The notes: generated by a model from the letters alone, not told the origin. DNA of 64,000 bases from Antedon mediterranea (GCF_964355755.1 NC_092674.1:6825001-6889000), one strand, 5' to 3'; counted from the stretch's first letter, positions 45,300 through 57,440 are shown. Numbers and translations: made by a program.

Positions 45300-46305
45300 C
45301 AAAATCGTGCGAGGTTCTCGACGATCAACCTACAATCCCTGAACCTGACTGTTTGGCCATGGTCAGGGATCAGCTCAGAGACTCGGGCATATCATCTGGA
45401 AGAGAGTCGACTCTCACTGTCTACAACAGCCGTCTACGACACTTCTTTCGCTGGTGCGGACAAGATAACATAGACCATAAGGCGATATCCTTGGGTCAGA
45501 TCTGCGCTTTTCTGCATTACCTGTACGAATCAGGCTTGCAAGTGCGCACGGTGTCAGGCTACCGGTCAGCGATTGCGGCCATTACGCCGCCATTCAAGGA
45601 TGGCTCGACGGTTTTCAACTTCCGCAGTAATCACGCAGTTGTTACGCGGTATGTTCAGAGAGCGACCTCCGTCTAAGGTCTTAGTTCCACGTTGGGACGT
45701 TAACGTCATTCTATCCGCACTCACTCGCCCGCCATTTGAGCCAATGAGCAAGGCTTCATTATATAATCTCTCGCTTAAGACAGCGTTTCTGGTGGCGTTG
45801 TCCTCATGTAAACGCTGAGGCGAGCTACATGCGCTCACGCTAGAGCCAGGCCATATACGATTTGAGCATGGTGGAGTCCGGTTATTATTCAGGAAGGACT
45901 TTCTGGCCAAGTCCCAGACGTTAAATTTTTCGCCGGCTGTGTTCGTTCCATCAATGTCCGCATTCTCGGGGGTAGTAGAGGACACATCCTGGTGCCCGGT
46001 AAGAGCACTCAAATTCTACATCCACCGTACAGAGACGTTGCGAGAGGGTATATCTCACTTATTCGTCACATCGGTGCCCCCGTATCGGCCGGCCGCAAAA
46101 TCCACGATTGCAACTGGGTCGTGGCAGCGACTCGGGCCGCTTATGAATCGTCCAGCACTTCGCGTTGTACGCTGGCGGTTCTATATCAGACATTATGACA
46201 GCGGCATGGTGGCGGACACAGTCTACGTTTACTGAGCATTATTTAAGGGACATTTCTGCAACCATGGCGCCAGTAGCAGCAGCGGTGCTAAAGCCTAGGT
46301 TATAG
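45300..46305 (+). pseudogene. DIRS tyrosine recombinase (frameshifted)
   Basis: Recombinase that would integrate the circular DNA copy. SGRESTLTVYNSRLRHFFRW and GYRSAIAAI are the N-terminal DNA-binding part (45357-45676). SKASLYNLSLKTAFLVALSS with the catalytic-Arg region follows in a second frame. TSWCPVRALKFYIHRTE is in a third, and the C-terminal WWRTQSTFTEHYLRD (about 46206-46260), with the probable nucleophilic Tyr, reads from 46189 to the stop at 46305. The His-x-x-Arg box cannot be located, probably lost by mutation. Confidence 0.8.
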
Positions 46306-46380
46306 GTATGTACACCTCACTTGCTCTGCTCTTTGTTAACTTACTCCCACCGCCGACTAGTTCTAGTCCGGTGCTAATCT

Positions 46381-46480
46381 GGCTATTGTCGGTTTATACA
46401 GGTAAGCTAGGCACGATATAGACTACACAAACCAGTAGTGGTGTTAGTAGTCTATGAGTGCTAGCTTACCTGTATAAACT
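46381..46480. repeat. DIRS internal complementary region
   Basis: GGCTATTGTCGGTTTATACA through GGCACGATATAGACT is the inverse of the element's extreme left end. Immediately after, ACACAAACCAGTAGTGGTGT through CTAGCTTACCTGTATAAACT is the inverse of its extreme right end. The two meet at the circle junction, as DIRS1-type replication requires. Confidence 0.9.
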
Positions 46481-46512
46481 CCCTCCCGCCGTCCCCGCAG
46501 TCAAGTACGCGG

Positions 46513-46672
46513 AAAATGATGACGGTGGTACGTTGGTACGTTCCCACATGAGGGTGTGGTTGCGGACGGGTCCATTATAATGCAGGGGTGTTCTAGGAAC
46601 TTTTCACTTTCGTATCTAAGCCCTCCCTCTGGAGAGCACGGGCTATTGTCGGTTTATACAGGTAAGCTAGCA
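46513..46672 (-). repeat. DIRS right inverted terminal repeat
   Basis: The inverse of 41466-41624. Beyond it the element continues with a short unique end (CACTCATAGACTACTAACAC) to about 46706. Confidence 0.92.
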
Positions 46673-46709
46673 CTCATAGACTACTAACACCACTACTGGT
46701 TTGTGTAAT

Positions 46710-47210
46710 ACTGCATTTATAGTCAAATTATCATGAATACTGTAGCATTGTCAAATTTATTTTGAGTTTTTTTTTGTTAATATTATGTTAAAAATTCTGC
46801 TATGATTAATTAATTAATTCCAATTAGTATGTGAGTCAAAATATGCTAAGGTGTTACATAAAATGCCATTTTAATTTGTATTTATAAAAAATATTATATA
46901 CTATACACTAATATGTGTAGGGAATTAATAGATAGTTTAACATGCAACGGTATAACTTACACAGTTTCATTTCACTTCACCCACTATTTTTTTTTTAAAT
47001 TTCAAATATGTTGTGATAATGGCCTATTCTCACACCATGAATTTGTAACATTTTGAGTGTCACTTCATAATCCAATTTATATTTGATAATTGTGAAGTAT
47101 AATAAAAAATATTGATTGGGATATTGGAAGTACATATATAAACAATAAATAAAATCAATATATTGACACCACAATATTTTATTTTTGTATAATAAATTAA
47201 TATCTTTGCT
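46710..47210. other. AT-rich sequence right of the DIRS element
   Basis: No coding or repeat structure recognised apart from poly-T tracts. Confidence 0.5.
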
Positions 47211-47211
47211 T

Positions 47212-49452
47212 GTGCTGACGTGCGTTACTGTGTCCGTCAACAATCAAGTTTGACTAGGCCTAGGCTGGGTTAGGCCTAGAACAACGGCAATACGAAAACC
47301 AAAATGTTAAACAATTCAAGGATATGTTTACTCTATATAATGCATCGGATTTTAAATGTAATGTAATTTAATTGTATATAAATCCTGATTTTAAAAAAAT
47401 GTCACCATTGTCTGTCAAAAACTAACGCACGCAATGTTTTCCTGTAATTACGGCCGAGAATGAGCAAACAGACGATACTACATGGCAGCCTACAAATATA
47501 GCTCCCGCGATGGCTTCCCGCTGCAAAAATTCTTCACAGAATGTAAACTTGCGTTGCTAAACAACGAAAACTAGTTTCTGTCAAAAATATAACGCACGCA
47601 AGATATAACGCACGTAAGTACTTAAGATTATTAGAAATCATAAATAAATACATTTAGAACATAAATACATAGTTTAGGCTTTATATATTTAATTCTAGTG
47701 GTATTTTAGGCCTAATAATTACCTTGGTACGGCTATTAGGGCGAACTGTCTCGAGCGACAGCGATAGGCACACGCCTAGGCTAATTTCCTCAGTGTTTTG
47801 ACTGACCTTTCTAAATCGTGCGTTATATTTGACAGATATTTCTTCCGTGCGTTAGGCCTTGACATATTTATTGGTTAGATTTTAGTTAATTTTAATATCA
47901 TGGAATGTTCTTTTCAAGTTTTAATACATGTATTCCTAGGTTTTATAACTATACTTCAAACAAGTAGCAATCGCTGGTATTCCGTCTCAGGAGGAGGAGC
48001 GATGGCGAACACGTGCGTTATATTTGACGGACGGCGGCCGTGTATATAAGGATTTGGCAGATCGTGTATTTCATTTCAATTACAAATAGCGTATTTTAAT
48101 AGCTTAAATTATACTTCATAAAAAAAAATATTTAATGGAATTAAACAATTTAGTTTCATTTTGTGTGTTGATGATTAGCATGGTAAAATAATTTTGAAGT
48201 ATAACATTTAGTCCAATATAATTATAAATAAATAGATACTATAAATATTAATACCTATAATAAAAATATAGTTAAGTAACTAACAGGCTATTTAATTAGT
48301 ATTAACTTAATAATAATTAAGTATACTAAATTAAAACAAATAGAAATAAAACAAATTAAAATATAAAAGAATAAATCAAATGTACTAACAATTAACATAA
48401 ATAAAAATATTTAAAGAAATATTAAATAAATAAAACATATAGATTTACTAATATAATAAATAAAAATATTAATAAAATAAATACAAAATTAATATTTTTT
48501 TCTGTACTTGCTGTATTTTCAGAATGGTTTTAAAAATAAAAGTAAAAATGGAAGAGATAATAAAGATAACCCCGAAAACTAATTCAAAATTGTATAGAGA
48601 AAGATTAAAAAAAGATTCAGAAGAGTGGAAACGTTTTCAAGAAAATCAATTAACACAATAATTATTCTATTTATGCATCATGCACGTTTTCATGTTGACT
48701 GTATAATAATTAGGCAATTAAGATAATTGTTTCAGATTGATTTTAATTTAAATATTTCAAACCATTTTGATGACATGTTTAGTTGTGTTTTTATACCTGA
48801 AAGTATTGTATACCGGTAGTTGAATTTGCCAAGTGAAAATTACTGTATGTCGGAGATTACATAACGGTATTTGGATTTTATTAAATACTTTCCAAAATTT
48901 TGTTTTGCCTTAAAATATTGGTAATTTTTAATAAATAGCCAACCTTCACACCTAAAGTGTACTCTTATCATTTTTTTTCTCAAACTACATGCCCAATAGT
49001 GTTTTCCAGACAACACACACACCCACACCCACAGCTTCGTCTGTCAAACTAACACACGCAAGCGTAGTGTCTGTCAAACTAACACACGCAAGTACACCTC
49101 AAATAATGTCATTATTTTCAAAGATATGCCATTTGATATTATTTTTCCTCATAAAACATTTTGCCATTATGACTTTCTGCCATTCTATCAAGAATAGTTA
49201 ATAACCAAAGGATTTACATTGATTAAATTACAATTAAAACGGCATAATAAATTTTCACCAATTGCATGCTAATTTTTTAAAGACAAAAACACTTTTATGT
49301 GATTATTGAGAATTTTTTTTTCCGCATTTATACTTTGAAATGTAGTATATTAAACATAATTAAATAAATTATAAGACATAGTTATGATAATTTTATTATT
49401 TGTTCAAGAAAAACAACAAAATTTTGTCCGTCAAAACTAACACACGCAATTG
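47212..49452. repeat. cluster of a ~25-bp TGTCxGTCAAA...TAACGCACGCAA motif
   Basis: The motif occurs at about 47408, 47577 (with a second TAACGCACG at 47607), 49040, 49071 and 49425 on the plus strand, and inverted (CGTGCGTTA...TTTGACxGAC) at about 47218, 47817, 47857 and 48012. A small ORF (48524-48661) lies between inverted copies. This may be a decayed mobile element with internal terminal repeats. Confidence 0.6.
48524..48661 (+). CDS. small Lys/Glu-rich ORF after a splice-acceptor-like site
   Basis: 45 residues, MVLKIKVKMEEIIKITPKTN then SKLYRERLKKDSEEWKRFQE, ending QLTQ. CTGTATTTTCAG directly precedes it, so it could be a terminal exon rather than a whole gene. The helix YRERLKKDSEEWKRFQEN resembles short basic-acidic helices seen in repeat-associated proteins of marine invertebrates; this likeness is from memory and weak. 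It lies in very AT-rich DNA between inverted copies of the 25-bp motif. Confidence 0.3.
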   Translation: MVLKIKVKMEEIIKITPKTNSKLYRERLKKDSEEWKRFQENQLTQ

Positions 49453-49454
49453 CT

Positions 49455-50460
49455 ACACCAATGAAATTAAAATACATTTTTTGAAGTTCATGTTCAGTGA
49501 CTTATCTTTTTTTTAGTATTGCCTGAAAGATATGTTTTTACTCAACAATTTCAGGTTATAAAAAAAAAAAAAGGTTAAAGATGAAAAATTGACCTCTGTG
49601 TTACAGTTTTATAACACTTTAGCATATTTTGAGTCATGTATTACTGGTAGTTAGTACTTTGAAGCGTGGTGGTAGAAAGGTTGTCATTAAAAGACCTCTG
49701 CACTGTTTGAGTGCCATGTACAGTAACTCATACTGTAGCCTACACTGTCATATTTGGAAAACATTGAATAATTAGGACTACTATAAGTGGATGGCTCCAC
49801 GATAATGAGGCGTCAGAAAAAGAAGCTTTTTTGGGTTTCCATCGGTAATGTAAGTTGGTTTTATTTGATTTTTTTTGCACAGAAAGGAGTTTACTATCAC
49901 TATAGTATTACAACCATGTAAAGCTTTAGTACAGCTTCTTTTAAAATGTCACCTCAATGAAATGTCCCAGCAAATAGATTTATAACATTATAACAGCACG
50001 CCATGAATAGTGAGCATGAAAGTTTTAGTCTAGTCTCTGGGTATAAAATTTGAAGAAAATTTGGGGTTGGGATTAAACTTGTAAAGCATTATAAATTAAG
50101 TCTATATTAAACGTACTGTATTTCATTTTAACATTTCATTAAAAAAACAAAACAATAATTGTGGCCAGATTGGGTTTTACTTTTACATGCTGAGAAAAAC
50201 ACTGAATTTACATAGCAAATTACATGGAAACACAAAATTATATTTAGTAATGCGTCTGTTTTTACCCTAAGTTTGAAGGTGAAATTATAATACGGTACTT
50301 GAGCATGGGATTATACTTGAGTCATATACGGTATATATTTTTTGTCTTTAATATATAATGATGAACTGTTGTTTGTAGACATATTTTTAATTTCTTCAAA
50401 AAATCTAGGTTGTTCTATAGTAATGATTTAAAATAGCATGCAAAATTCCTGGAGAGATAA
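49455..50460. other. AT-rich non-coding sequence
   Basis: No exon or clear repeat found. Confidence 0.5.
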
Positions 50461-50467
50461 ACTTTGA

Positions 50468-50616
50468 GTTACACTATCAAACTTTATGTAATAAAATGTG
50501 ATGTGCCCATATATGGATGATGTTATATCACTACCATACAGTATTTAGGCATATCACCACCATATTTGGGCACACATCACTTTTTTTGTTAAACTAGTTT
50601 GATAGTGTAGACAGAG
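50468..50616. mobile_element. family A MITE copy 10
   Basis: GTTACACTATCAAACTTTAT on the left is truncated. The right end TTTGATAGTGTAGACAGAGA is preserved. Confidence 0.8.
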
Positions 50617-51064
50617 AATCTGGTTTTAAACATCAGCAATAGAACTTGTATTGTTTTTAGCATCATGGTAATCTATGTGTATATGCTAAGCGGCATTGTT
50701 GGTATAATTACGTCGTTGATAATGATCACCGTTCTTATCGTGGTTTAATGCACGTACCATGCTGATTTCCCTCGAGACGTAGTATTCAACAACTTGTCTA
50801 CGCTATCGCACAAACCGTAACTCTAATTTGTATCAGCACTGCGCTTGCTCATATAAGGTCAATATCGTCCAATTATGCCACACATAATGCGTTAGAGAAT
50901 ATTACAGCAGTTTTTAGGATTTTAACTTTCCGCTTAAAAAAATTAGACAAAGCTAATTTTATACCTGTTTATGCTGTACTTTATAAATTCATTGCAAATC
51001 ATTAAAAGAAACAATTGCTTGATAATTGAATAAAAGTATCTATATTGTAATAGTAATCTTACTC

Positions 51065-51350
51065 ACACTGAGGAAGGGTTGCCCAAAAGCTCTGCAACTT
51101 CTTTCTGGTTTACTTTACTGTTGGATTTAGCTTTTTACTTATTTTATTTGCTTAACTTTACTGTTTATATTAATAGATGTTTGCTTAATCTATTTGTATC
51201 TCCATTGAGATCCAGCCACTGATACCCACAGCATTGTCATTTTGTATCTCCATTGAGATCCAGCCACTGATACCCACAGCATTGTCATTTTTTCAGTGCT
51301 TATTTTATTTGTATGTCCAGCCACTGATACCCACCGCATTGTCATTTTCC
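51065..51350 (+). repeat. dispersed repeat copy 2 with local triplication
   Basis: CACTGAGGAAGGGTTGCCCA and AAGCTCTGCAACTTCTTTCT correspond to the repeat at 31150 in the opposite orientation. Its end, GAGATCCAGCCACTGATACC then CACAGCATTGTCATTTT, is tandemly present three times. Confidence 0.7.
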
Positions 51351-51524
51351 CATTAATTTGCCTTTTATGTTACACTAGTAGTAGTAACAAAAACATGTTG
51401 CGTACTGTACCATTCTCCAGTGTTTAATAGGCTACCGAACATTGTTAAAACATGGCCATTTGTATTTTAGACCAGTTTGAGCTATATTCGGACCATCAAA
51501 ATGAAGACATACGCATGCTCAAGT

Positions 51525-52875
51525 GCATGCTCAAGGAAAGACTCTTAATAACACTAATCTTAACCCTACTAATCCATAATTAATTTTTTTTATTTGGACT
51601 ACAGTATACCCTCAATCATCTTTCTAAATCCAAAAAATATTTTTTTGAGCAGAAAACTGTCAACATAAGCATGCTCAAGGAAAGACTCTTAATAACACTA
51701 ATCCTAATCCTACTAATCTTAACCCTACTAATCTTTAATTAATTTTTTTTTATTTGGACTTACAGTATACCCTCAATCATCTTTCTAAATCTAAAAAATA
51801 TTTTTTTGAGCAGAAAACTGTCAACATAAGCATGCTCAAGGAAAGACTCTTAATAAAACTAATCCTAACCCTACTAATCTTAACCCTACTATTAAATCCT
51901 TAATTCCTTTTCTTATATATAGTTAACCCTCAATCATCTGTCTAAATCCAAAAATATTTTTTCGAGCAGAAAACTGTCAACACACAATATTATTCATCCA
52001 TTCGTCTATTCAGGTCATGCTCATGGAACTCACTTGTATATAAACCAAACGGGGGGGGGGGGGGGGGGTGCAGCAGCCACTTCAAGACATGAGGCACTTG
52101 CGCTACCTGTTTTACTGAAAAATACTACGGACTTGAACTACCATTTACCAAAATCCAGTGTTCTCTAAAAAGACGGCAGAAACAAGGCCACGCCAGGGAG
52201 GGCGCAAAATTTGTACTGGTTCTCAGCATGATCTGCGCATGGCCAAAGAGACCGTTCATGAAAAAATCATGAACGTGTTTTGAAAGTTTATCGCGCATCC
52301 GCGGGGTGCATGACGACAATGATCAAGAGTGGTCACAGTTGAATGATTTTGTCCTAGGCTGGATGTTTCGTGTTCTTCTGCTGATGCGAAAACTCTAGGC
52401 CTATTCAAAGGTATTTAGCGATATTAGGTATTGGGCTTATAGCATCCAGTATGCTTAAATACCTGCAAAATTTGGCGATAAATCGTGACATTTTGACACG
52501 GGTGGGCGGGCTAGGGACTTAAACTACTAATTTCACCCTGTTATTTCCCACACTTGTGCTACCAACTCTCATATTTTCCCACACTTGTGCTACCAGGCCC
52601 TCGAAAATATACCCGTAAATGCGGCACCTCCCCGTATGGAAATATTTAAGAGTGACCCCCCCGGGTCATGGAAAGACTAAATAAAACTAATCCTAACCCT
52701 ACTAATCCTAACCCTACTAACCTTAACCCTACTAATCCTTAATTCATTTTTTTTTATTTGGACTTATATAGTGAACCCTCAATCATCTGTGTAAATCAAA
52801 AAAAAATATTTTTTCGAACAGAAAACTGTCAACACACTATATTATTCGTCCATTCGTCTATTCAGGTCATAGTTA
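51525..52875. repeat. tandem repeat (~150-165 bp) with TAACCCTACTAATC cores, split by an insertion
   Basis: Three consecutive units contain CTCAAGGAAAGACTCTTAAT, CTAACCCTACTAATCTTAAC, CCCTCAATCATCTTTCTAAA and GAGCAGAAAACTGTCAACA. A further unit starts at about 52665 (GGAAAGACTAAATAAAACTA) after about 650 bases of unrelated sequence. Both flanking units end TCGTCTATTCAGGTCAT. Confidence 0.8.
52018..52664. other. ~650-bp insertion in the tandem repeat, with an 18-G run
   Basis: It is more GC-rich than its surroundings and carries G18 at 52051-52068. Its ends have no obvious inverted repeats, though GGTCATG words occur at both borders. The minus-strand frame at 52319-52125 is unrecognised. Confidence 0.55.
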
Positions 52876-53069
52876 AAATATCTTGGAATTAGATTCACAA
52901 TTGAACTGCTAGCATCCATTTTGTCAGCTGTCACGTGCTAATCATATTAATCAAGCTTCGTTAATTTTAATATTACTACATACTTTATGGAAACCAGATG
53001 TGAATATCAATTGACTGTTGCCGTATCTTTCATATGATTACGGTATGATTTTTTTATATTCAATATATT

Positions 53070-53565
53070 CAAGCAGCGTATTTTATAGTATTTCATTTCA
53101 AGTTTAGGTGAAAAATATGTGTGCACCAGAAACAAAAACAAAAAACAATCTTACCAAAAGTTCCAAAGATCCAAACTGTAATGGTATAACATATGCATAT
53201 ATAGCAGGGTATTTTATAGTAAAGGGACCATTTCAAGTTTAGGTGAAAGATATGGGTCCACACAAAAAACTACAAAAAAAGAACAATTTTAATAATGGTT
53301 CCAGATTCCGATTGTAATGGTAGAAAATTTGCATATATCAAGCAGAAAATTTTATAGTAAGGGGCCGATTCAAGATTTTGTGGAAGAAATGGGCCCACCC
53401 AAAAAACACCACAAAAAAGAACAATCTTAACAAATGTTCCAAAGATCCCAGCTGTAATAGTAGAACATCTGAGTATATCAAGCAGAGAATTTTACAGTAA
53501 AGGGCTGATTCAAGTTTTTATGGAAGAAATGGGTTCACACACAAAAAAACACAAAAAGGACCTGC
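53070..53565. repeat. tandem repeat, about 130-bp unit, ~3.8 copies
   Basis: Each unit has TTTTATAGTAAAGGG, ATTCAAGTTT, GAAATGGG-CCAC, ACAAAAAAGAACAAT, TTCCAAAGATCC and CATATATCAAGCAGA. Confidence 0.85.
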
Positions 53566-53569
53566 ATAC

Positions 53570-54230
53570 TGTACAGTATCATGCTTGCAAAGTCTGGGTT
53601 TAAAGTCTCAGTCTTCCGACTCTTCTTCTTATTCTTACTGTACGCATCATTTGTTTATCATACAATACACCTCTAGACTGACAGTGTATATCCCAAATAT
53701 GGTTTTTTTTTTTTAAAGTAAGAAAATTATATTTTTTTAAAGAAAAAAATCATAAAATTCAACACAAATCTAATCCCATTATAACATCATATTTATCAAT
53801 ATTATTGATATTTATCAATATTATTGATATTTATTAATTATGAGAATACTTAAACTTTTTTAGATTTTCCAATGTACTTAAGATAATTACTATTAACAGC
53901 CGAAAGCCTTAAATATTGACCAGACATTTACAGTTGGTTTGAGTCATTAGCTTAATTATGATGACTTAATGGTTTAGTGACCGTGCTGACCATTATAATA
54001 GTTGGATTTAAAACATGTTCATGTTTTACATTTGGACGTTGATTCTCAACATATACAGTACAGTATTGATGTTTTAGGAAATTAATTTACTGTACAGTAA
54101 TAAGTATCTCCGCCACTCACTAAGCATTAAAAATACAAGACTGGTAGAGCCTGCTTAGAAAAGGATCTTTCTTCTATTAAGTTGCCACTTTCAACAAGCT
54201 GAAGATTTTGCAACCATAAACCTCTTACCT
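53570..54230. other. AT-rich non-coding sequence
   Basis: A short TTATCAATATTATTGATA palindromic duplicate at 53810-53830 is the only structure seen. Confidence 0.5.
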
Positions 54231-54595
54231 CCCTAAGTAAGTGTCTGTGTGTGACAGTAGCTGTTTGTGTGCTAGTACACCAGGGTAACCCCCTACTCAT
54301 CTTGAAAGATGTACTAGGTTCTTTAAAGTGCACATAAGCTAGATGTGTACACTAGACCTACTACGGTTTATAGTCCTTATCCGAAAGACTCATTCTACCA
54401 CCAGAACCAAGGAGCGAGTGAGGCTTGAACCCTTGCCGATGTTAATATGGCAAGGTACTACGATTCCACTGTCTTAACCGCTTTGCTAGGTTCAAAGTGC
54501 ACATGAGCCAGATGTGTACATTGGACATATGGTTTATAGTCCTTACCACCAGAACCATGGCGCGAGTGAGCCTCGAAACCCTGAAAGCTGAAAGT
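54230..54595 (+). repeat. family S SINE-like repeat, long copy
   Basis: CAGGGTAACCCCCTACTCAT, TACTAGGTTCTTTAAAGTGC and GGAGCGAGTGAGGCTTGAAC are followed, on the minus strand, by a tRNA-like head (CTAGCAAAGCGGTTAAGACA as A box, GGTTCAAGCC as B box). A second partial copy follows at 54490-54590 (AAAGTGCACATGAGCCAGAT). Confidence 0.7.
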
Positions 54596-55229
54596 CATAT
54601 TAAACACTGTACACTAAAATCATTTGTTTGCTTCGTGATTAAGTAATTAAAATAACTAGATAATTAATGTCCTTTTCATTGTTAATTAAACATTACAGAT
54701 GTTACTGTCGTTCGTACCAGTTCAGTCATGTGGTCTCCAATATTCAATGTAACATCTGAACTGCAAGTTGCCAATTCAATATGATTTACGGATTTATCAT
54801 TGCTTGTGATTGAACATACCAAAAGAATACCAGATTATTTAATTGTATTTACAAATATTTAAATCAGCACTTTAGTTCAATGGTACACTTAGTAATCTTG
54901 CATAAGTGCAGCCATTTTAATATTGCTCTCGGGAGAACACTTCCCATGATCTCTAAATTAGAATGCACTTTTTTTTACGGAAGTCCAGCAAATACATTGT
55001 ACAGGTATGCACTTAATGTACTGTAATAAGCTTATAAGGTATATCTTGTACATAAGAGTACTACACAAGAATATGATTATGCTGAGTGCCTAGATTTCTT
55101 TATAAGGGCTTTCTTGGCACATACACTTTAAACTAAAAACGCCCCTATTATTAATATGATGATGGCACAACAGTAGTTTAGTCTCTTGTTATTAGGCCTA
55201 AACTTTGATTTATATTTTTTATTTATTTT

Positions 55230-55350
55230 TTGTGTCAAGCATTTTTAGTTTGTTTTCGTTCTGTGTTATTTGTTTTCTATGACATTACTAGTCTGTAATG
55301 TATGGTGAGAGTCAATAAAGAATTGAATTGAATTGAATTGAATTATATAC
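55230..55350 (+). repeat. 3' end of a non-LTR (LINE-like) element with (GAATT)n tail
   Basis: A T-rich phrase ends GGTGAGAGTCAATAAAGAAT followed by GAATTGAATTGAATTGAATT. An AATAAA next to a pentanucleotide tail is usual for CR1/L2-like 3' ends. No coding sequence is present. Confidence 0.5.
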
Positions 55351-55398
55351 TAAAAATTACAGTAATAATAGTAAGTTTATGCAATTAAAAGAAAACAC

Positions 55399-56220
55399 AA
55401 ATTTGTATGGAACGCCGTTTACGCAACATTTCGATGATATGAATTTTATGACGTGATATGTGAATGAAATGCATCGATATGAATTGAATGGCGCGATATA
55501 TAAATGAAATGTTTTGAATTGAATGCTGTGAATTGAATGTTTTGAATGAAATGTTTTGAATGAAATGTTTTGAATGAAATGTTTTGAATGAAATGTTTTG
55601 AATTGAATGTTTTAAATGAAATGTTTTGAATGAAATGTTTGAATTGAATTGAAAAGTCAAACTATTGGTGGCGTATGTCATTCTCGCTCGCGATTATTTT
55701 CTCAACCTCTTAGGCCTAAGCCTGGGTACCCTCATCTCCTTTCTTCCACGCTGCCTTTACAGAGAATCCTAACAGACCTGGGTTCGGAAATATGTATTCC
55801 AATGTTTCAGGTCTGTTAGGGAGTCTCTGTAAAGGATTCATATTGATGACAGCGTTGAAAGGAGATGAGGGTACCCATGCTTAGGCCTATTAAGAGGTTG
55901 AAAAAAAATCGCGAGCGGGAATGACATACGCCGCCAATAGTTTGACTTTTCAATTCAATTCAAACATTCATTTTCATTCAAAACATTTAATTCAAAACAT
56001 TTCATTCAAAACATTTCATTCAAAACATTTTATTCAAAACATTCAATTTAAAACATTTCATTCAAAACATTTCATTCAAAACATTCAATTCAAAGCATTC
56101 AATTCAAAACATTTCATTCATATATCACGCCATTCAATTCATATCGATGCATTTCATTCACATATCGCGTCATAAAATTCATATCATCGAAATGTTGCGT
56201 AAACGGCGTTCCATAAATTT
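55399..56220. mobile_element. 820-bp near-perfect palindrome (foldback element)
   Basis: AAATTTGTATGGAACGCCGT on the left pairs with ACGGCGTTCCATAAATTT on the right. The complementarity continues through 13-bp AAACATTTCATTC minisatellites, AATAGTTTGACTTTTCAATT, the TAGGCCTA-bearing segment and GGTACCC to a centre near 55800. There CTTTACAGAGA/TCTCTGTAAAG and AACAGACCTG/CAGGTCTGTT also pair. The two open frames in the arms are mirror images and are not genes. Confidence 0.9.
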
Positions 56221-56221
56221 G

Positions 56222-57440
56222 GCTTATTACAGTAAATGAAAGTTATGATTATAAAGATTCATTAACTAAAAGAAGAAGAAACAAATTTGGCATCTTCTGA
56301 GATATAATTTTACGAATCTTTAACTACAAACTTGAAACAACACTCTCTTGCTGAGAAAATAGGGACCTTACTATTATGTACCACTTATTTGACAATTTTA
56401 GTAAGTTATTTCATACAGACCGAGATTAACTCAAACCCGTAATAACACTTTTGATAACATAGGAACCACGGAGCAATAGCGCCACCACTAGTATATAAAG
56501 TTTGTATTATACGGTGGTGCTATTTCTCCTAAACCCTTCCCATCATGCATTGTGCAATGACGTTTTTCGCGAAATCAAGGTATTTGCGATAAACCTTATT
56601 GTTGAGATAAATTTATACAGTACTCTACAAGAAAGTATACATAGTGTAGTAGTTTAATTAAAAAACAATAATAATTGTTACTTTATTATTTCTTTGTTAA
56701 CTTTAAAATAAAATGTAATTTATTTGCCATTATCAGTAAAACAAACAAATCATTGTGAGCAGTATTAACACTTATCTGTATTCACAGAATATATTTTATC
56801 AATTTCAACACCCCTCTAACTAAGAATGGTTTTGTCCATCACAATTCTGGCTAATACAGTGAGCGCCTCCTATTTTTTAATCAAAGATTGTGTTTCAAAT
56901 ATTGCTCCTAGGAATAAAAAAACATGTTTTATTAAACCTCAATCGCATCAATTTTTAACAATTTCCTTTCCGAGTGTGATTTTTAAACTCATGTTACCAA
57001 CATACATGGTAAGTTTTTGAAAATGTTTTTGATAATTTGGAAAATGTTGCGTGTACGCATTTTAATATTTTAATTTGTAAATTGTAATATGTTTCTTCTG
57101 GTGATTGCTGTATTAAGATCGTTAGAAATGTGTTAGGCTGTTTAATATTTCTAGCTATAGTCTGATTTGACAATGATAACAATGAGATGTTAGTGATGGA
57201 TGTTGGTAACAAGTTAAAAGATTACATCACCAATGGTGATTGCGTTGAAATTTACGATAACCGGAATTATCATAATGATTAAAATATTGTTCTTGTTGCT
57301 GAATTGGTTTTAATTCATTGTTGTAGTACTATGCAGTAGTATGATTTACTTAATTAATGTTTTACAGTAAATATAGGTGTATGCCAAAAATGAATATCAG
57401 ATTCCATATTGTTTACATTCTGTGCTAGTTATTTTAATTT
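56222..57440. other. non-coding sequence
   Basis: AT-rich. A local less-AT segment at 56460-56560 (GCGCCACCACTAG, CTTCCCATCATGCATTGTGC) is unexplained. No supported exon. Confidence 0.45.

Larger units (their letters stand above)
41453..46706 (+). mobile_element. DIRS-type tyrosine-recombinase retrotransposon
   Basis: A 5.25-kb element with higher GC than its surroundings. Order: left terminal repeat, gag-like region, reverse transcriptase, RNase H, tyrosine recombinase, internal complementary region, right inverted terminal repeat. This is the layout of DIRS1-group elements, which integrate through a circular intermediate without target duplication, and none is seen here. The termini and complementary region are well preserved, while the coding regions have several frameshifts and at least one stop codon. 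It was therefore probably moved recently by proteins of another copy, or has decayed since. Confidence 0.93.

Noticed and set aside
55385-56175. Two frames rich in FKTFHSKHFIQN
   Set aside because: They are mirror-image translations of the minisatellite in the palindrome arms.
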